64,000 nt of DNA from an uncultured Bacteroidales bacterium. Its GTDB lineage: Bacteria > Bacteroidota > Bacteroidia > Bacteroidales > P3. Each line of letters begins with the position of its first letter. Positions within the stretch are counted from its first letter, which is position 1. Below, piece by piece: positions 50,548 to 57,807 of the stretch. The position numbers and the translations under genes are program-made. Under the pieces are notes generated by a model that saw only the letters and a list, made by a program, of their open reading frames with translations, was not told where the DNA came from and searched no databases. The stretch lies in contig OMXC01000011.1 in the NCBI GenBank assembly GCA_900314925.1, positions 124,001-188,000 of the forward strand, in the 5' to 3' direction.

Positions 50548-50614
50548 CAAAGATACATATTTTTGTTTAATATGCTAAACAAAAATTTAAAATAATTGTT
50601 TAACGCGTTAAACA
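50548..50614 (-). promoter_or_regulatory. Promoter with paired GTTTA-N6-TAAAC operators
   Basis: TATCTTTG (50555-50548, minus strand) is preceded by GTTTAATATGCTAAAC (50565-50580) and by a perfect 18-bp palindrome TGTTTAACGCGTTAAACA (50597-50614). The two GTTTA-N6-TAAAC sites are 33 bp apart, three helical turns. The interval 50615-50788 holds no recognised gene. Confidence 0.6.
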
Positions 50615-50788
50615 TAAATGGTGATAAGGCAATATTCATAGGAGCATAAAGAAGAATGCATTCTGAAGGTTTGTGCGGCTTCAGCGGATGAAGTGCATGG
50701 GGTCTTTCCGACCTCTTCCAATGCGATGCGCGTGTTGCCGTTGGCACGTGCGCTTCCGTTTATCAGCAATGCTTTCATATCATGTTTA

Positions 50789-51190
50789 TTATTTCCGGAT
50801 GAACCGCTCGTCTGCCTCCGGCTGGTCGGCGGGGGTGTAGCGGGCGACGGCCATGTGGAGGTCGTACTTCTCGCGGAGGGCGGCGATGGTGGCCATCATG
50901 GGGGTGGCGTGGTGGCGGTCGATGGCTTCCTGGCTGGCCCAGCTGTCGATGAGCAGGAGGGTCTCGGGGTCGTCGAGCGACTGGTAATACTCGTAGCGCA
51001 GGTTGCCCTCCTCGGCGCGGATGGCGGCGACAGTGCCGCTGGCTGTCATCTCCTCGGCGAACTTCAGGGCGTTGCCGTCAACGCCGGTATACTTGATGTT
51101 TACTGTTATCGGCATCTCTTTCTCTTTGTTGTCTCCACAGCAGCTGGCCAGCAGGACTGCCGCCAGGAAGGTGGTCAGAATATGTTTCAT
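50789..51190 (-). CDS. Lipoprotein of the putative quinol monooxygenase (ABM) family
   Basis: The 133-residue product has a lipoprotein signal (MKHILTTFLAAVLLASC, Cys 17). The mature part is an antibiotic biosynthesis monooxygenase-like ferredoxin fold (ITVNIKYTGVDGNALKFAEEMTAS, GNLRYEYYQSLDDPETLLLIDSWASQEAIDRHHATPMM) as in YgiN. Its start overlaps the cupin gene's stop (ATGA). YgiN-type proteins oxidise quinols or bind them; an envelope-anchored form is less common. It is the last gene of the leftward run carbonic anhydrase, cupin, monooxygenase. Confidence 0.85.
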   Translation of the reverse strand: MKHILTTFLAAVLLASCCGDNKEKEMPITVNIKYTGVDGNALKFAEEMTASGTVAAIRAEEGNLRYEYYQSLDDPETLLLIDSWASQEAIDRHHATPMMATIAALREKYDLHMAVARYTPADQPEADERFIRK

Positions 51191-51567
51191 AGTTCATCAG
51201 GGTGTTGTATCGACAGGGGCATGTCCTTCTGCGAGAGGTAGAACATGTAGAGAATGGCGGGCTTGGTGCCGCGGTTCTCGCCGTGATGGACGGTACCGAC
51301 CATCTCGACCACTGCCTCGCCCTCGTGGACCACCTTCTCGGTGCCGTCCTGGGCGACGATGGTCAGCTCGCCCTGTGTCAGTACGCCGAAGTTCATCACC
51401 TCGTGGTGATGCCATCCCAATTTGCAGCCTGCGGGGAACACATACTTCAAGCCCATCAGCTCGGGACGCCCACGAAGATAGTCGGGCAGCCCGGCGCCGT
51501 CCCAGCTCTGGCTGGTGCGGAAGAGCTCCGTGGTCTCAACTTTTTCCATTTCCGTGTCAGTGTTCAT
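51187..51567 (-). CDS. Cupin-domain protein
   Basis: The 126-residue product has a single cupin barrel: GLKYVFPAGCKLGWHHHEVMNFGVLTQGELTIVAQDG supplies the first motif with three consecutive His, and EAVVEMVGTVHHGENRGTKPAILYMFYLS supplies the second. Metal-binding small-molecule role; substrate unknown. It lies 42 bases after the carbonic anhydrase stop and overlaps the monooxygenase gene by 4 bases, so it is translationally coupled to it. Cytosolic. Confidence 0.85.
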   Translation of the reverse strand: MNTDTEMEKVETTELFRTSQSWDGAGLPDYLRGRPELMGLKYVFPAGCKLGWHHHEVMNFGVLTQGELTIVAQDGTEKVVHEGEAVVEMVGTVHHGENRGTKPAILYMFYLSQKDMPLSIQHPDEL

Positions 51568-51609
51568 GCTGCGGTGTTTGGTCTTTATATGCGATGGGCG
51601 TAGTCTTTT

Positions 51610-52158
51610 TTATTTGACGGGTATCTCCTGCAGGGCGCCGGTCTCGGAGTCTATGATGAAGCCGCGCACCGTGACGTCGCGTGGTACCAGCGGGTGGGTG
51701 CGGATGACCTCCACGGTCTTGCGCACCGACTCCTCGGTGTCCTTGAAGCCTTCGAGCCAGTGGTTGAGGTCTATGCCGCACTTGCGGATGGTGTCGAGGG
51801 TCTGGTCGGTGACGCCGCGCGCCAGCATCGCGTCGTGGAAGTGGCTGTAGCTCATGTGGCAGGCGCCGCAGTGGGAGTGGGCCACCACCATGATGCTGTC
51901 GACGCCGAGCTCGTAGATGGCCACTATCAGGCTGCGGATGGCCGAGTCGAAGGGGGTGATGACCAGGCCGCCGGCGTTCTTGATGTTTTTGGCGTCGCCG
52001 TTGCGCAGGCCGAGGGCTGCGGGCAGCAGCTCCGTGAGGCGGGTGTCCATGCACGACAGCACGGCGAGTTTCTTGTCGGGGTATTTGTCGGTGGCATACC
52101 TCTCGTAGCCCTTCTCGGCGACGAATTTCCTGTTGTATTCCAATATGCTGTCTATCAT
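51610..52158 (-). CDS. Beta-class carbonic anhydrase
   Basis: The 182-residue product has the zinc site of beta-carbonic anhydrases: CMDTR (Cys 36, with the Asp 38/Arg 40 dyad) and HSHCGAC (His 94, Cys 97). NAGGLVITPFDSAIRSL precedes the second motif. It interconverts CO2 and bicarbonate in the cytosol. TATCTTTG at 52177-52170 on the minus strand is its likely -7 box. It is first in a leftward run with the cupin and monooxygenase genes. Confidence 0.95.
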   Translation of the reverse strand: MIDSILEYNRKFVAEKGYERYATDKYPDKKLAVLSCMDTRLTELLPAALGLRNGDAKNIKNAGGLVITPFDSAIRSLIVAIYELGVDSIMVVAHSHCGACHMSYSHFHDAMLARGVTDQTLDTIRKCGIDLNHWLEGFKDTEESVRKTVEVIRTHPLVPRDVTVRGFIIDSETGALQEIPVK

Positions 52159-52188
52159 AATCTGGTCTGCAAAGATACGAAAAAAATA

Positions 52189-52770
52189 TTACATTATGCC
52201 TACAGCCTGCATCAGGCGGCTGTAGTGGTCGGCTTTCTCCTGCAGCGGCATGGGGTAGGCGCGCGAGGAGGAGGGCATGCGCCAGAGGCGCATCGGACGG
52301 CCGGCGATGGTGAATTCGTTGTGTCCGCCCATTTCGGGGACGGAGACTCCGTAGGCCTCGGTGAGGGCCGAGAAGCTCTTCTGGCCTGTGCACACGATGT
52401 CGCGGCACAGCGGTATCCGCTCCAGCAGGGCTGCGATGTCGGTCTTCTCCACTATCAGCAGGTCCTTGTCCGAGGCGTTGCCGCTGAGGCGCCGCACGGC
52501 GGTGGCGGTGTCGTAGATGGCTATGCCGCGCTCGCGGAGCAGGGCCTCGATGTCTGCCTGCCGGAAGGTCTTGTGTGCGTCGTCCACCAGCCGCTGGTTG
52601 TCGCCGTAGAACACTGCGCCGAAGATGAGCCACATCTGGTTCGTGCGGTTGGGGTAGAAGAAGTCCATGCACCAGCGTCGGCGCGGCGGCGGGAAGCTGC
52701 CGAGCATCAGCAGCCGCGCCTGCGGCGGCAGGAAGGGCTCGAGGGGGTGTTGCTCTATCGGGGCGTCCAT
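52189..52770 (-). CDS. Uracil-DNA glycosylase superfamily, DNA-deoxyinosine glycosylase type
   Basis: The 193-residue product has the family motif I LLMLGSFPPPRRR and the following FFYPNRTNQMWLIFGAVFYGD, then DIVCTGQKSFSAL and the C-terminal loop MPSSSRAYPM, which inserts into DNA in this superfamily. These fit the DNA-deoxyinosine glycosylase subfamily, which removes deaminated bases to start base excision repair. TATCTTTG lies at 52798-52791 on the minus strand, leaving a short leader. Confidence 0.9.
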   Translation of the reverse strand: MDAPIEQHPLEPFLPPQARLLMLGSFPPPRRRWCMDFFYPNRTNQMWLIFGAVFYGDNQRLVDDAHKTFRQADIEALLRERGIAIYDTATAVRRLSGNASDKDLLIVEKTDIAALLERIPLCRDIVCTGQKSFSALTEAYGVSVPEMGGHNEFTIAGRPMRLWRMPSSSRAYPMPLQEKADHYSRLMQAVGIM

Positions 52771-52831
52771 GTGGCGTTGTTTTTGCGGTGCAAAGATAAG
52801 AAAAAAAACTGTAATGTGTGGCGACGGGCGT

Positions 52832-52941
52832 CCTGACGGGGTCCATACGGCCCCTCTACGGCTCCCCTACGGCCCCCCTACGGCCTTCCACTGAAGAACG
52901 GCCGAAGGGGGTCCGTAGAGGGTCCGTAGGGGCTCCGTACA
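52832..52941 (+). repeat. Intergenic palindrome of the TACGG/CTTCAGTG family, copy B
   Basis: Left-hand words CTACGGCTCCC and CTACGGCCCCC face right-hand GTCCGTAGAGG and GTCCGTAGGGG around a centre CCACTGAAGAACGG. The right end CCGTAGGGGCTCCGTAC matches copies A and C. The 52942-53085 remainder is a T-rich promoter region. Confidence 0.75.
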
Positions 52942-53059
52942 AACGCAGGCTGTTTCTGCGTTTACTGAAAACGGTGGTCTGTAATGCTCTGGTGTGCAAG
53001 CAGTTCTGTTTTCTGCTTTTGGGCGGTTTTTGGGTCTTTTTCCACCTTTTTTGCCCGGT

Positions 53060-53093
53060 TTTGTGTCTGTTTTGTTTTTTTTGTGTAATTTTG
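53060..53093 (+). promoter_or_regulatory. Promoter of recX
   Basis: TTTG (53060-53063), 22 bases and TAATTTTG (53086-53093) lie 23 bases before ATG 53117. Confidence 0.5.
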
Positions 53094-53116
53094 CATTTTG
53101 AAAGCGAGACGACGTG

Positions 53117-53614
53117 ATGGAAGAAGAGAGCCGCAACAGTCAGGCCTACAAAGCGCAATTGGAACGGGCGCGCCGCTGGTGCGCCGCCGAGGAGCGGTGC
53201 GAGAGCGGGGTGAGGGAGAAGCTTGCGGCCTGGGGTGCCGGCAGCGGCGATGCCGACGGCATCGTAGCCAGCCTGACGGAGGAGGGCTACCTCGACGACG
53301 GGCGCTATGCGCGGGCCTACTGCGAGAGCAAGGTGCTGCGCCAGCACTGGGGGCGCCAGAAGGTGTGCTACCAGCTGAGGCTGAAGCGGCTGCCGCGGGA
53401 GGCGATAGAGGCGGGGATGGCTGCGGTGGACGATGAGCGGTACATGGAGATGCTGCGTGAGGTGGCGGAGCGGAAGTGGCACGAGGAGAGCGGCAAGAGG
53501 GGAGGGGAGAGCGACGAGTGGGAGGTGAAGAGGAGGGTGATGTCGTTCCTGGCGTCGCGCGGATTCACGATGAGCGAGATTAACGAAACAATAACAAATA
53601 TCACAAGACAATGA
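53117..53614 (+). CDS. recX: Regulatory protein RecX
   Basis: ATG 53117 is used; a GTG one codon upstream gives the longer frame. The 165-residue product has the three-helix RecX repeats: ARRWCAAEERCESGVREKLAAWG, IVASLTEEGYLDDGRYARAYCESKVLRQHWGRQKVCYQLRLKRLPREAIEAGM and a third helical repeat ending KRRVMSFLASRGFTMSEINETI. RecX binds RecA filaments and limits recombinase activity. Its stop overlaps the DUF3078 start by 4 bases (ATGA at 53611). No recA is visible in the window. Confidence 0.92.
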   Translation: MEEESRNSQAYKAQLERARRWCAAEERCESGVREKLAAWGAGSGDADGIVASLTEEGYLDDGRYARAYCESKVLRQHWGRQKVCYQLRLKRLPREAIEAGMAAVDDERYMEMLREVAERKWHEESGKRGGESDEWEVKRRVMSFLASRGFTMSEINETITNITRQ

Positions 53615-54756
53615 AACGTATCATTACAGTTATGGCGGCCTTTATGATGGTTGCCACCGTGGCCACGGCGCAGGACGAGGCCAAGACCGGCCTGGGCGCC
53701 GGCACGTGGAGCACGAGCAGCACGCCGGCTTTGAAGGTCAGCGAGCAGCTGTTCAACAACTGGTCGAAGAGCGGTAACTCGACGTTCGACGTGACGTCAA
53801 CGTTCTTCGGCAACTACAAGTACACGCACCCGAAGTTCGTGTGGGACAATGTGACCGACCTGGCCTACGGCTATGCGTGGCAGGACCTCGACCCCGAGGG
53901 GGTGCTCTTCGAGACGCGCCGCAAGAGCAACGACAAGATCGACCTGACGAGCGCCCTGTCGTGGAACGCCTACAAGGGCTGGGGCGCCAGCTTGACGGCC
54001 AACCTGAAGACCCAGTTCGGCAAGGGCTACGAGTATGATGGAGTGGGCCAGGCCGCCGAGGACAGCAAGAAGCTGGTCTCCGACTTCTTCGCCCCCGCCT
54101 ACCTGACCACGGCTCTCGCCTTTGAGTACAAGAAGCCCGACTGGTCGGTGTCGCTCTCTTTCCTGACCGGCAAGACGACCTTCGTCTGCAACGACTGGTT
54201 CATCATCAACGGCCTCAACTATGGCGTCATACAGAACGACATCGACGACCCCAAGGCCCCCTTCAACCCCGAGGACCCCGAGACCTACAAGAACATCAAG
54301 AACACTTACTTCGCCCTCGGTAGCTACATCCGCGCGCAGTACCTGAAGAAGGACATAGCGCCCAACCTCGACCTCTACGCCCGCATAGAGTTCTTCTACG
54401 ACTATTCGAAGCCGAAGAACATGGGTTGGAAGTCTATTGACGCGGCCGACCACTTTTATACGGGTGTTGAGGGCGACAATGGTGCCCGCACCAAGTACAC
54501 CGGTGTTGAGAGAACCGCCGAGGGTGGTTTTGAGAAACTGAAAGGTATGAGCTGGCTGCAGCGCCGTGCCTTCGAGACCGATGTTGACATGGAGTTGAAG
54601 CTCGACTATCGTTTTTCGAGCCATATCGCCGCCAACTTCGCCCTGAACCTGAAGTACGACACCGACTTCAGCGGCATGGGCCGCGGCGGCCACTGGCAGC
54701 TCTACCAGCTCGCCGGCGTGCAGGTCTTCTTCAACTGGAAGACTCCGCAGCAGTAA
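53611..54756 (+). CDS. DUF3078 outer-membrane beta-barrel-like protein
   Basis: The 381-residue product has a signal peptide (MKRIITVMAAFMMVATVATAQ), then LKVSEQLFNNWSKSGNSTFDVTS, the DUF3078 signature. Amphipathic strands run to the end (YTHPKFVWDNVTDLAYGYAW, DLTSALSWNAYKGWGASLTANLKTQF, and the final GGHWQLYQLAGVQVFFNWKTP with an aromatic C-terminus). The family is Bacteroidetes-specific and predicted to sit in the outer membrane; function unknown. It is coupled to recX. The stop lies 1 base from the convergent SAM hydrolase gene. Confidence 0.9.
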   Translation: MKRIITVMAAFMMVATVATAQDEAKTGLGAGTWSTSSTPALKVSEQLFNNWSKSGNSTFDVTSTFFGNYKYTHPKFVWDNVTDLAYGYAWQDLDPEGVLFETRRKSNDKIDLTSALSWNAYKGWGASLTANLKTQFGKGYEYDGVGQAAEDSKKLVSDFFAPAYLTTALAFEYKKPDWSVSLSFLTGKTTFVCNDWFIINGLNYGVIQNDIDDPKAPFNPEDPETYKNIKNTYFALGSYIRAQYLKKDIAPNLDLYARIEFFYDYSKPKNMGWKSIDAADHFYTGVEGDNGARTKYTGVERTAEGGFEKLKGMSWLQRRAFETDVDMELKLDYRFSSHIAANFALNLKYDTDFSGMGRGGHWQLYQLAGVQVFFNWKTPQQ

Positions 54757-54757
54757 G

Positions 54758-55537
54758 CTATTTAAAGCGTAGGAGTACAGACTCGCTGACACGAAGCCCC
54801 ACCAGCTGTGCCAGCGAGCCTTCTTTTATGGCCAGTTCGAGGAGGCCTGTGGCGGAGACCACGAGGCGGAGGCGCCGGCGCGGGTCGGCCGAGGCGCTGG
54901 TGGTGTGGTAGCCTGCCGAGAGTTCGGTGACCTCCTGGTCGCGCACCGAGAGCACAAAGTCGCGCCCCTGGCGTATCTCCTCGAACTCCTTGTAGCTGAT
55001 GCCGAGGTAGGCGTTGCCGTAGCGGTCGATGTAGTGCACGTAGAGACGGTAGTTGTCGCCCTGCTGGAGGTAGTGTGGCAGGGTGCGCTGTATCATCTGC
55101 GCCGGGCGCTGCCCTATGTCGTCGAGCGAGGCGCCGCGTGCCAGCATGACAGCCACACGCGCGAAGACCGAGTAGGCGGCGAAGTTGTAGCTGGCGCCGG
55201 GGTTGACGTTGATGGTGCGCACATCCTCCATGGCGTCGCCGAGGGCCATGGCTGCCAGGCCGTTGTCGCTGCAGAGGTAGTACTGGCCGTGGGCTTTGAT
55301 GCAGAGGAAGGGCTGCTGTGTGGCCACGTCGACGATGTGTATCGTCCCCGGCGGGAAGCCCGTGCAGGCCTGGCGCACCACGAAAGTGGCCGTCATCACG
55401 TTGTGTGGCTCAAGCCCATGGGTGACGTCGACCACCTGCACGCCCTCGATATGGCTGTAAAGCAATCCTTTGACCATGCCGGCGAAGAATCCGGCATCGC
55501 CCCAGTCGGTGGTCAGTGTCACAATGGGAGTGCTCAT
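54758..55537 (-). CDS. SAM hydroxide adenosyltransferase (DUF62 family)
   Basis: ATG 55537 (MSTPIVTLTTDWGDAGFFAGMVKGLL) is chosen since the earlier Met (55549) lies in the TATCTTTG box (55554-55547). The 259-residue product has the family opening TLTTDWG with the adenosine-binding Asp, VTHGLEPHNVMTATFVV, GTIHIVDV and a C-terminal barrel. The enzyme uses hydroxide to split S-adenosylmethionine into adenosine and methionine. The 5' leader is only a few bases; the sequence TTTGCANCTCGAAATG is shared with the HigB start region at 36.69 kb. It converges on the DUF3078 gene. Confidence 0.92.
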   Translation of the reverse strand: MSTPIVTLTTDWGDAGFFAGMVKGLLYSHIEGVQVVDVTHGLEPHNVMTATFVVRQACTGFPPGTIHIVDVATQQPFLCIKAHGQYYLCSDNGLAAMALGDAMEDVRTINVNPGASYNFAAYSVFARVAVMLARGASLDDIGQRPAQMIQRTLPHYLQQGDNYRLYVHYIDRYGNAYLGISYKEFEEIRQGRDFVLSVRDQEVTELSAGYHTTSASADPRRRLRLVVSATGLLELAIKEGSLAQLVGLRVSESVLLRFK

Positions 55538-55659
55538 TTCGAGGTGCAAAGATACGAATTAAATTCCATTGGCCAAGTAAAAAAGTTTTTGCCGCCTGTA
55601 CAATAATATTTTGTGCGGTGCGTTTATTGAGAAAATAAAGGTGTAAAAAAGTATCAGAT

Positions 55660-56499
55660 ATGAAATCTATTATAGTCGGTACCGACTTTTCGGAAGGCTC
55701 CTATGTGGCTCTTGAACTTGCTGTTGACGTGGCCAACCGGCTGCAGTGCGGCATAATGCTTGTGTGGGTGAAGCGCGAGAAGAAGCTCTTTACCAACGAC
55801 CAGCTGGATATGATGACCAACCTGGCCAAAGACAAGCTCGAGGAGCTGTGCGACAAGTACAGCCCCATGATGAAGCACGGCGAAATACACAATGAGATAC
55901 TTACCGGCAAGGTGTCGACAGCCATTGCCGAGGCTGCGAAGCGCGAGCTGTCGCCGATGATAATCATCGGCACCAACGGCGCCTCGGGGTTCGAGAAATA
56001 CTTTATCGGCAGCCAGGCCGCCCGCATCGTGCAGGACTCCCCCTGTCCGGTGCTCACCATACGCCAGGGCTACGACTTCCACAAGCGGCTGGAGCGCATA
56101 GTGTGCCCCATACGCGTCAACGCCAACTCGCGCCAGAAGGTGCCGCCCGCAGCGACCATGGGCAAGATATTCGGCGCCGAAGTGCACATCCTCGGCCTGC
56201 TTGACCTCAAGGAGGAGGAGTCGGCCTTGCGTACATACATGACTCAGAGTGTGGACTACCTCGAGCGCGAAGGCGTGCCCTACCACTACGAGATACGCAC
56301 CTACTCCACCTATAGCGACACCGTGCTGGCTTACGCCGACGAGATTAAGGCCGACCTCGTCATCATCAATACCGAGCAGGACAAGGTCATCTCGCAGCTG
56401 TTCCTTGGCACCAATGCCCAGCAGGTGGTGCACAAGTCGCAGATACCGGTGCTCTGCATTCATCCGGCCGACTATATCAACGTGGTCGCCAAGGTGTGA
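55660..56499 (+). CDS. Universal stress protein with two USP domains
   Basis: The 279-residue product starts MKSIIVGTDFSEGSYVALELAVDVA. The first domain ends with the ATP-binding loop GTNGASGFEKYFIGSQA (pattern G-2x-G-9x-GS, near 107-121) and CPVLTIR. The second (about 145-279) has KIFGAEVHILGLLD and INTEQDKVISQLFLGTNAQQVVHKSQIPVLCI, with a degenerate loop. USP proteins bind ATP or AMP and respond to stress; partner unknown. The next gene starts 22 bases after the stop. Confidence 0.92.
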   Translation: MKSIIVGTDFSEGSYVALELAVDVANRLQCGIMLVWVKREKKLFTNDQLDMMTNLAKDKLEELCDKYSPMMKHGEIHNEILTGKVSTAIAEAAKRELSPMIIIGTNGASGFEKYFIGSQAARIVQDSPCPVLTIRQGYDFHKRLERIVCPIRVNANSRQKVPPAATMGKIFGAEVHILGLLDLKEEESALRTYMTQSVDYLEREGVPYHYEIRTYSTYSDTVLAYADEIKADLVIINTEQDKVISQLFLGTNAQQVVHKSQIPVLCIHPADYINVVAKV

Positions 56500-56521
56500 G
56501 GTAAGTGGTTAGTGGGTGTTT

Positions 56522-57772
56522 ATGGCTTATGATGTAGTTGTTGTCGGAGGTGGGGCGGCAGGATTGATGGCCGCCGTTACCGCTGCCGGGCGTGGCCTCA
56601 GCGTGCTCCTGCTTGAGAAGATGGACCAGGCCGGGCGCAAGTTGCGCATCACCGGCAAGGGTCGTTGCAATCTCACCAACACCAACACCCTGCGCGACAC
56701 GCTGCCGCATATAGGCTCCGACGCACGTTTCCTGCGCAACGCATACGGGCGTTTCTTCAACCGCGAGCTCATGGACTTCTTCGAGGGGCGCGGCGTGCCT
56801 CTCGTCGTGGAGCGTGGCAACCGCGTATACCCCGCCTCTGGCAAGGCGCTGGACATCTTCCTCGCCCTCATCGGTGAGCTTGAGGCTAACCCTAATGTCA
56901 CAATACGCAAGAACACCACGGTGAAGGCCGTGGAGACATTCAGCGAAGAGGGGCGCCGTCAGGCCACGGCAGTGATCCTTGAGCGTGGCGAACGTATCGC
57001 ATGCCGGCACGTTGTACTGGCTACCGGGGGCATGTCGTACCCCACGACGGGCTCCACCGGTGCGGGGTACCGCATAGCCGCCGACCTCGGGCATACTGTC
57101 GTCGAGCCTGTGCCGTCGCTCGTGGCTCTCCGCTGCGCAGAGAAGATACCGCAGGAGCTTGTGGGCTTCCAGCTTAAGAACGTGGAGCTGTCTGTGCATG
57201 ACGCAGGCAAGGAACTCTGCCGCCATTTCGGCGAGATGACCTTCTGCGACGACGGGCTTGCCGGCCCCATAGTGCTCAGCACCTCGCGTGTCATCACCCG
57301 TAGGCTTCATACGACGCAGGAGCCGCTTGCGGCCTCCCTTGACCTCAAGCCGGCGCTCACTCGCGAACAGCTCGACAAGCGTCTCATTGCCGACCTCAAT
57401 GCCAATGGCACCCGCATCTTTAACGACGCCTTGCGGTTGTGGCTCCCCGCCGAGCTCATATCGTTGGCCCTGCCGCAGATGCACATAGAGTATTACAAGC
57501 GTCTCAACCAGATAAACGGAGACGAGCGCCGCCGCCTGCTTGCATGGCTTAAAGGGGTGCGGTTCACCATCACCGGCACGCATGACTTCAACGAAGCCGT
57601 TGTCACGCAGGGAGGAGTCTCACTCTCGGAGGTGAACCCCAAGACCATGGAGAGCCGCCTTGTCAGCGGCCTGTATATCGTCGGTGAGCTATTGGACCTT
57701 GACGCCGACACCGGCGGCTACAACCTGCAGATAGCCTTCAGCACCGGCCATGCCGCCGGCCAGGCAGTATAA
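56522..57772 (+). CDS. NAD(P)/FAD-dependent oxidoreductase (HI0933/YhiN family)
   Basis: ATG 56522 is preferred to the GTG at 56516. The 416-residue product begins AYDVVVVGGGAAGLMAAVTAAGRG, the Rossmann FAD motif, followed by EKMDQAGRKLRITGKGRCNLTNTN, which defines the HI0933/YhiN family. ATGGMSYPTTGSTGAGYRIA and a C-terminal GLYIVGELLDLDADTGGYNLQIAFSTGHAAG complete the FAD site. Its physiological substrate is not known; a flavin-dependent role in RNA or lipid metabolism has been suggested for relatives. It ends in a terminator hairpin shared with the convergent ABC-F gene. Confidence 0.92.
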   Translation: MAYDVVVVGGGAAGLMAAVTAAGRGLSVLLLEKMDQAGRKLRITGKGRCNLTNTNTLRDTLPHIGSDARFLRNAYGRFFNRELMDFFEGRGVPLVVERGNRVYPASGKALDIFLALIGELEANPNVTIRKNTTVKAVETFSEEGRRQATAVILERGERIACRHVVLATGGMSYPTTGSTGAGYRIAADLGHTVVEPVPSLVALRCAEKIPQELVGFQLKNVELSVHDAGKELCRHFGEMTFCDDGLAGPIVLSTSRVITRRLHTTQEPLAASLDLKPALTREQLDKRLIADLNANGTRIFNDALRLWLPAELISLALPQMHIEYYKRLNQINGDERRRLLAWLKGVRFTITGTHDFNEAVVTQGGVSLSEVNPKTMESRLVSGLYIVGELLDLDADTGGYNLQIAFSTGHAAGQAV

Positions 57773-57776
57773 AACA

Positions 57777-57807
57777 GAAGCGACCCGCTTGGGTCGCTTC
57801 TTTATTA
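57777..57807. terminator. Bidirectional terminator between convergent genes
   Basis: GAAGCGACCC (57777-57786) pairs perfectly with GGGTCGCTTC (57791-57800) around GCTT. TTTATT follows on the plus strand and TGTTTTA on the minus strand. Confidence 0.85.
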
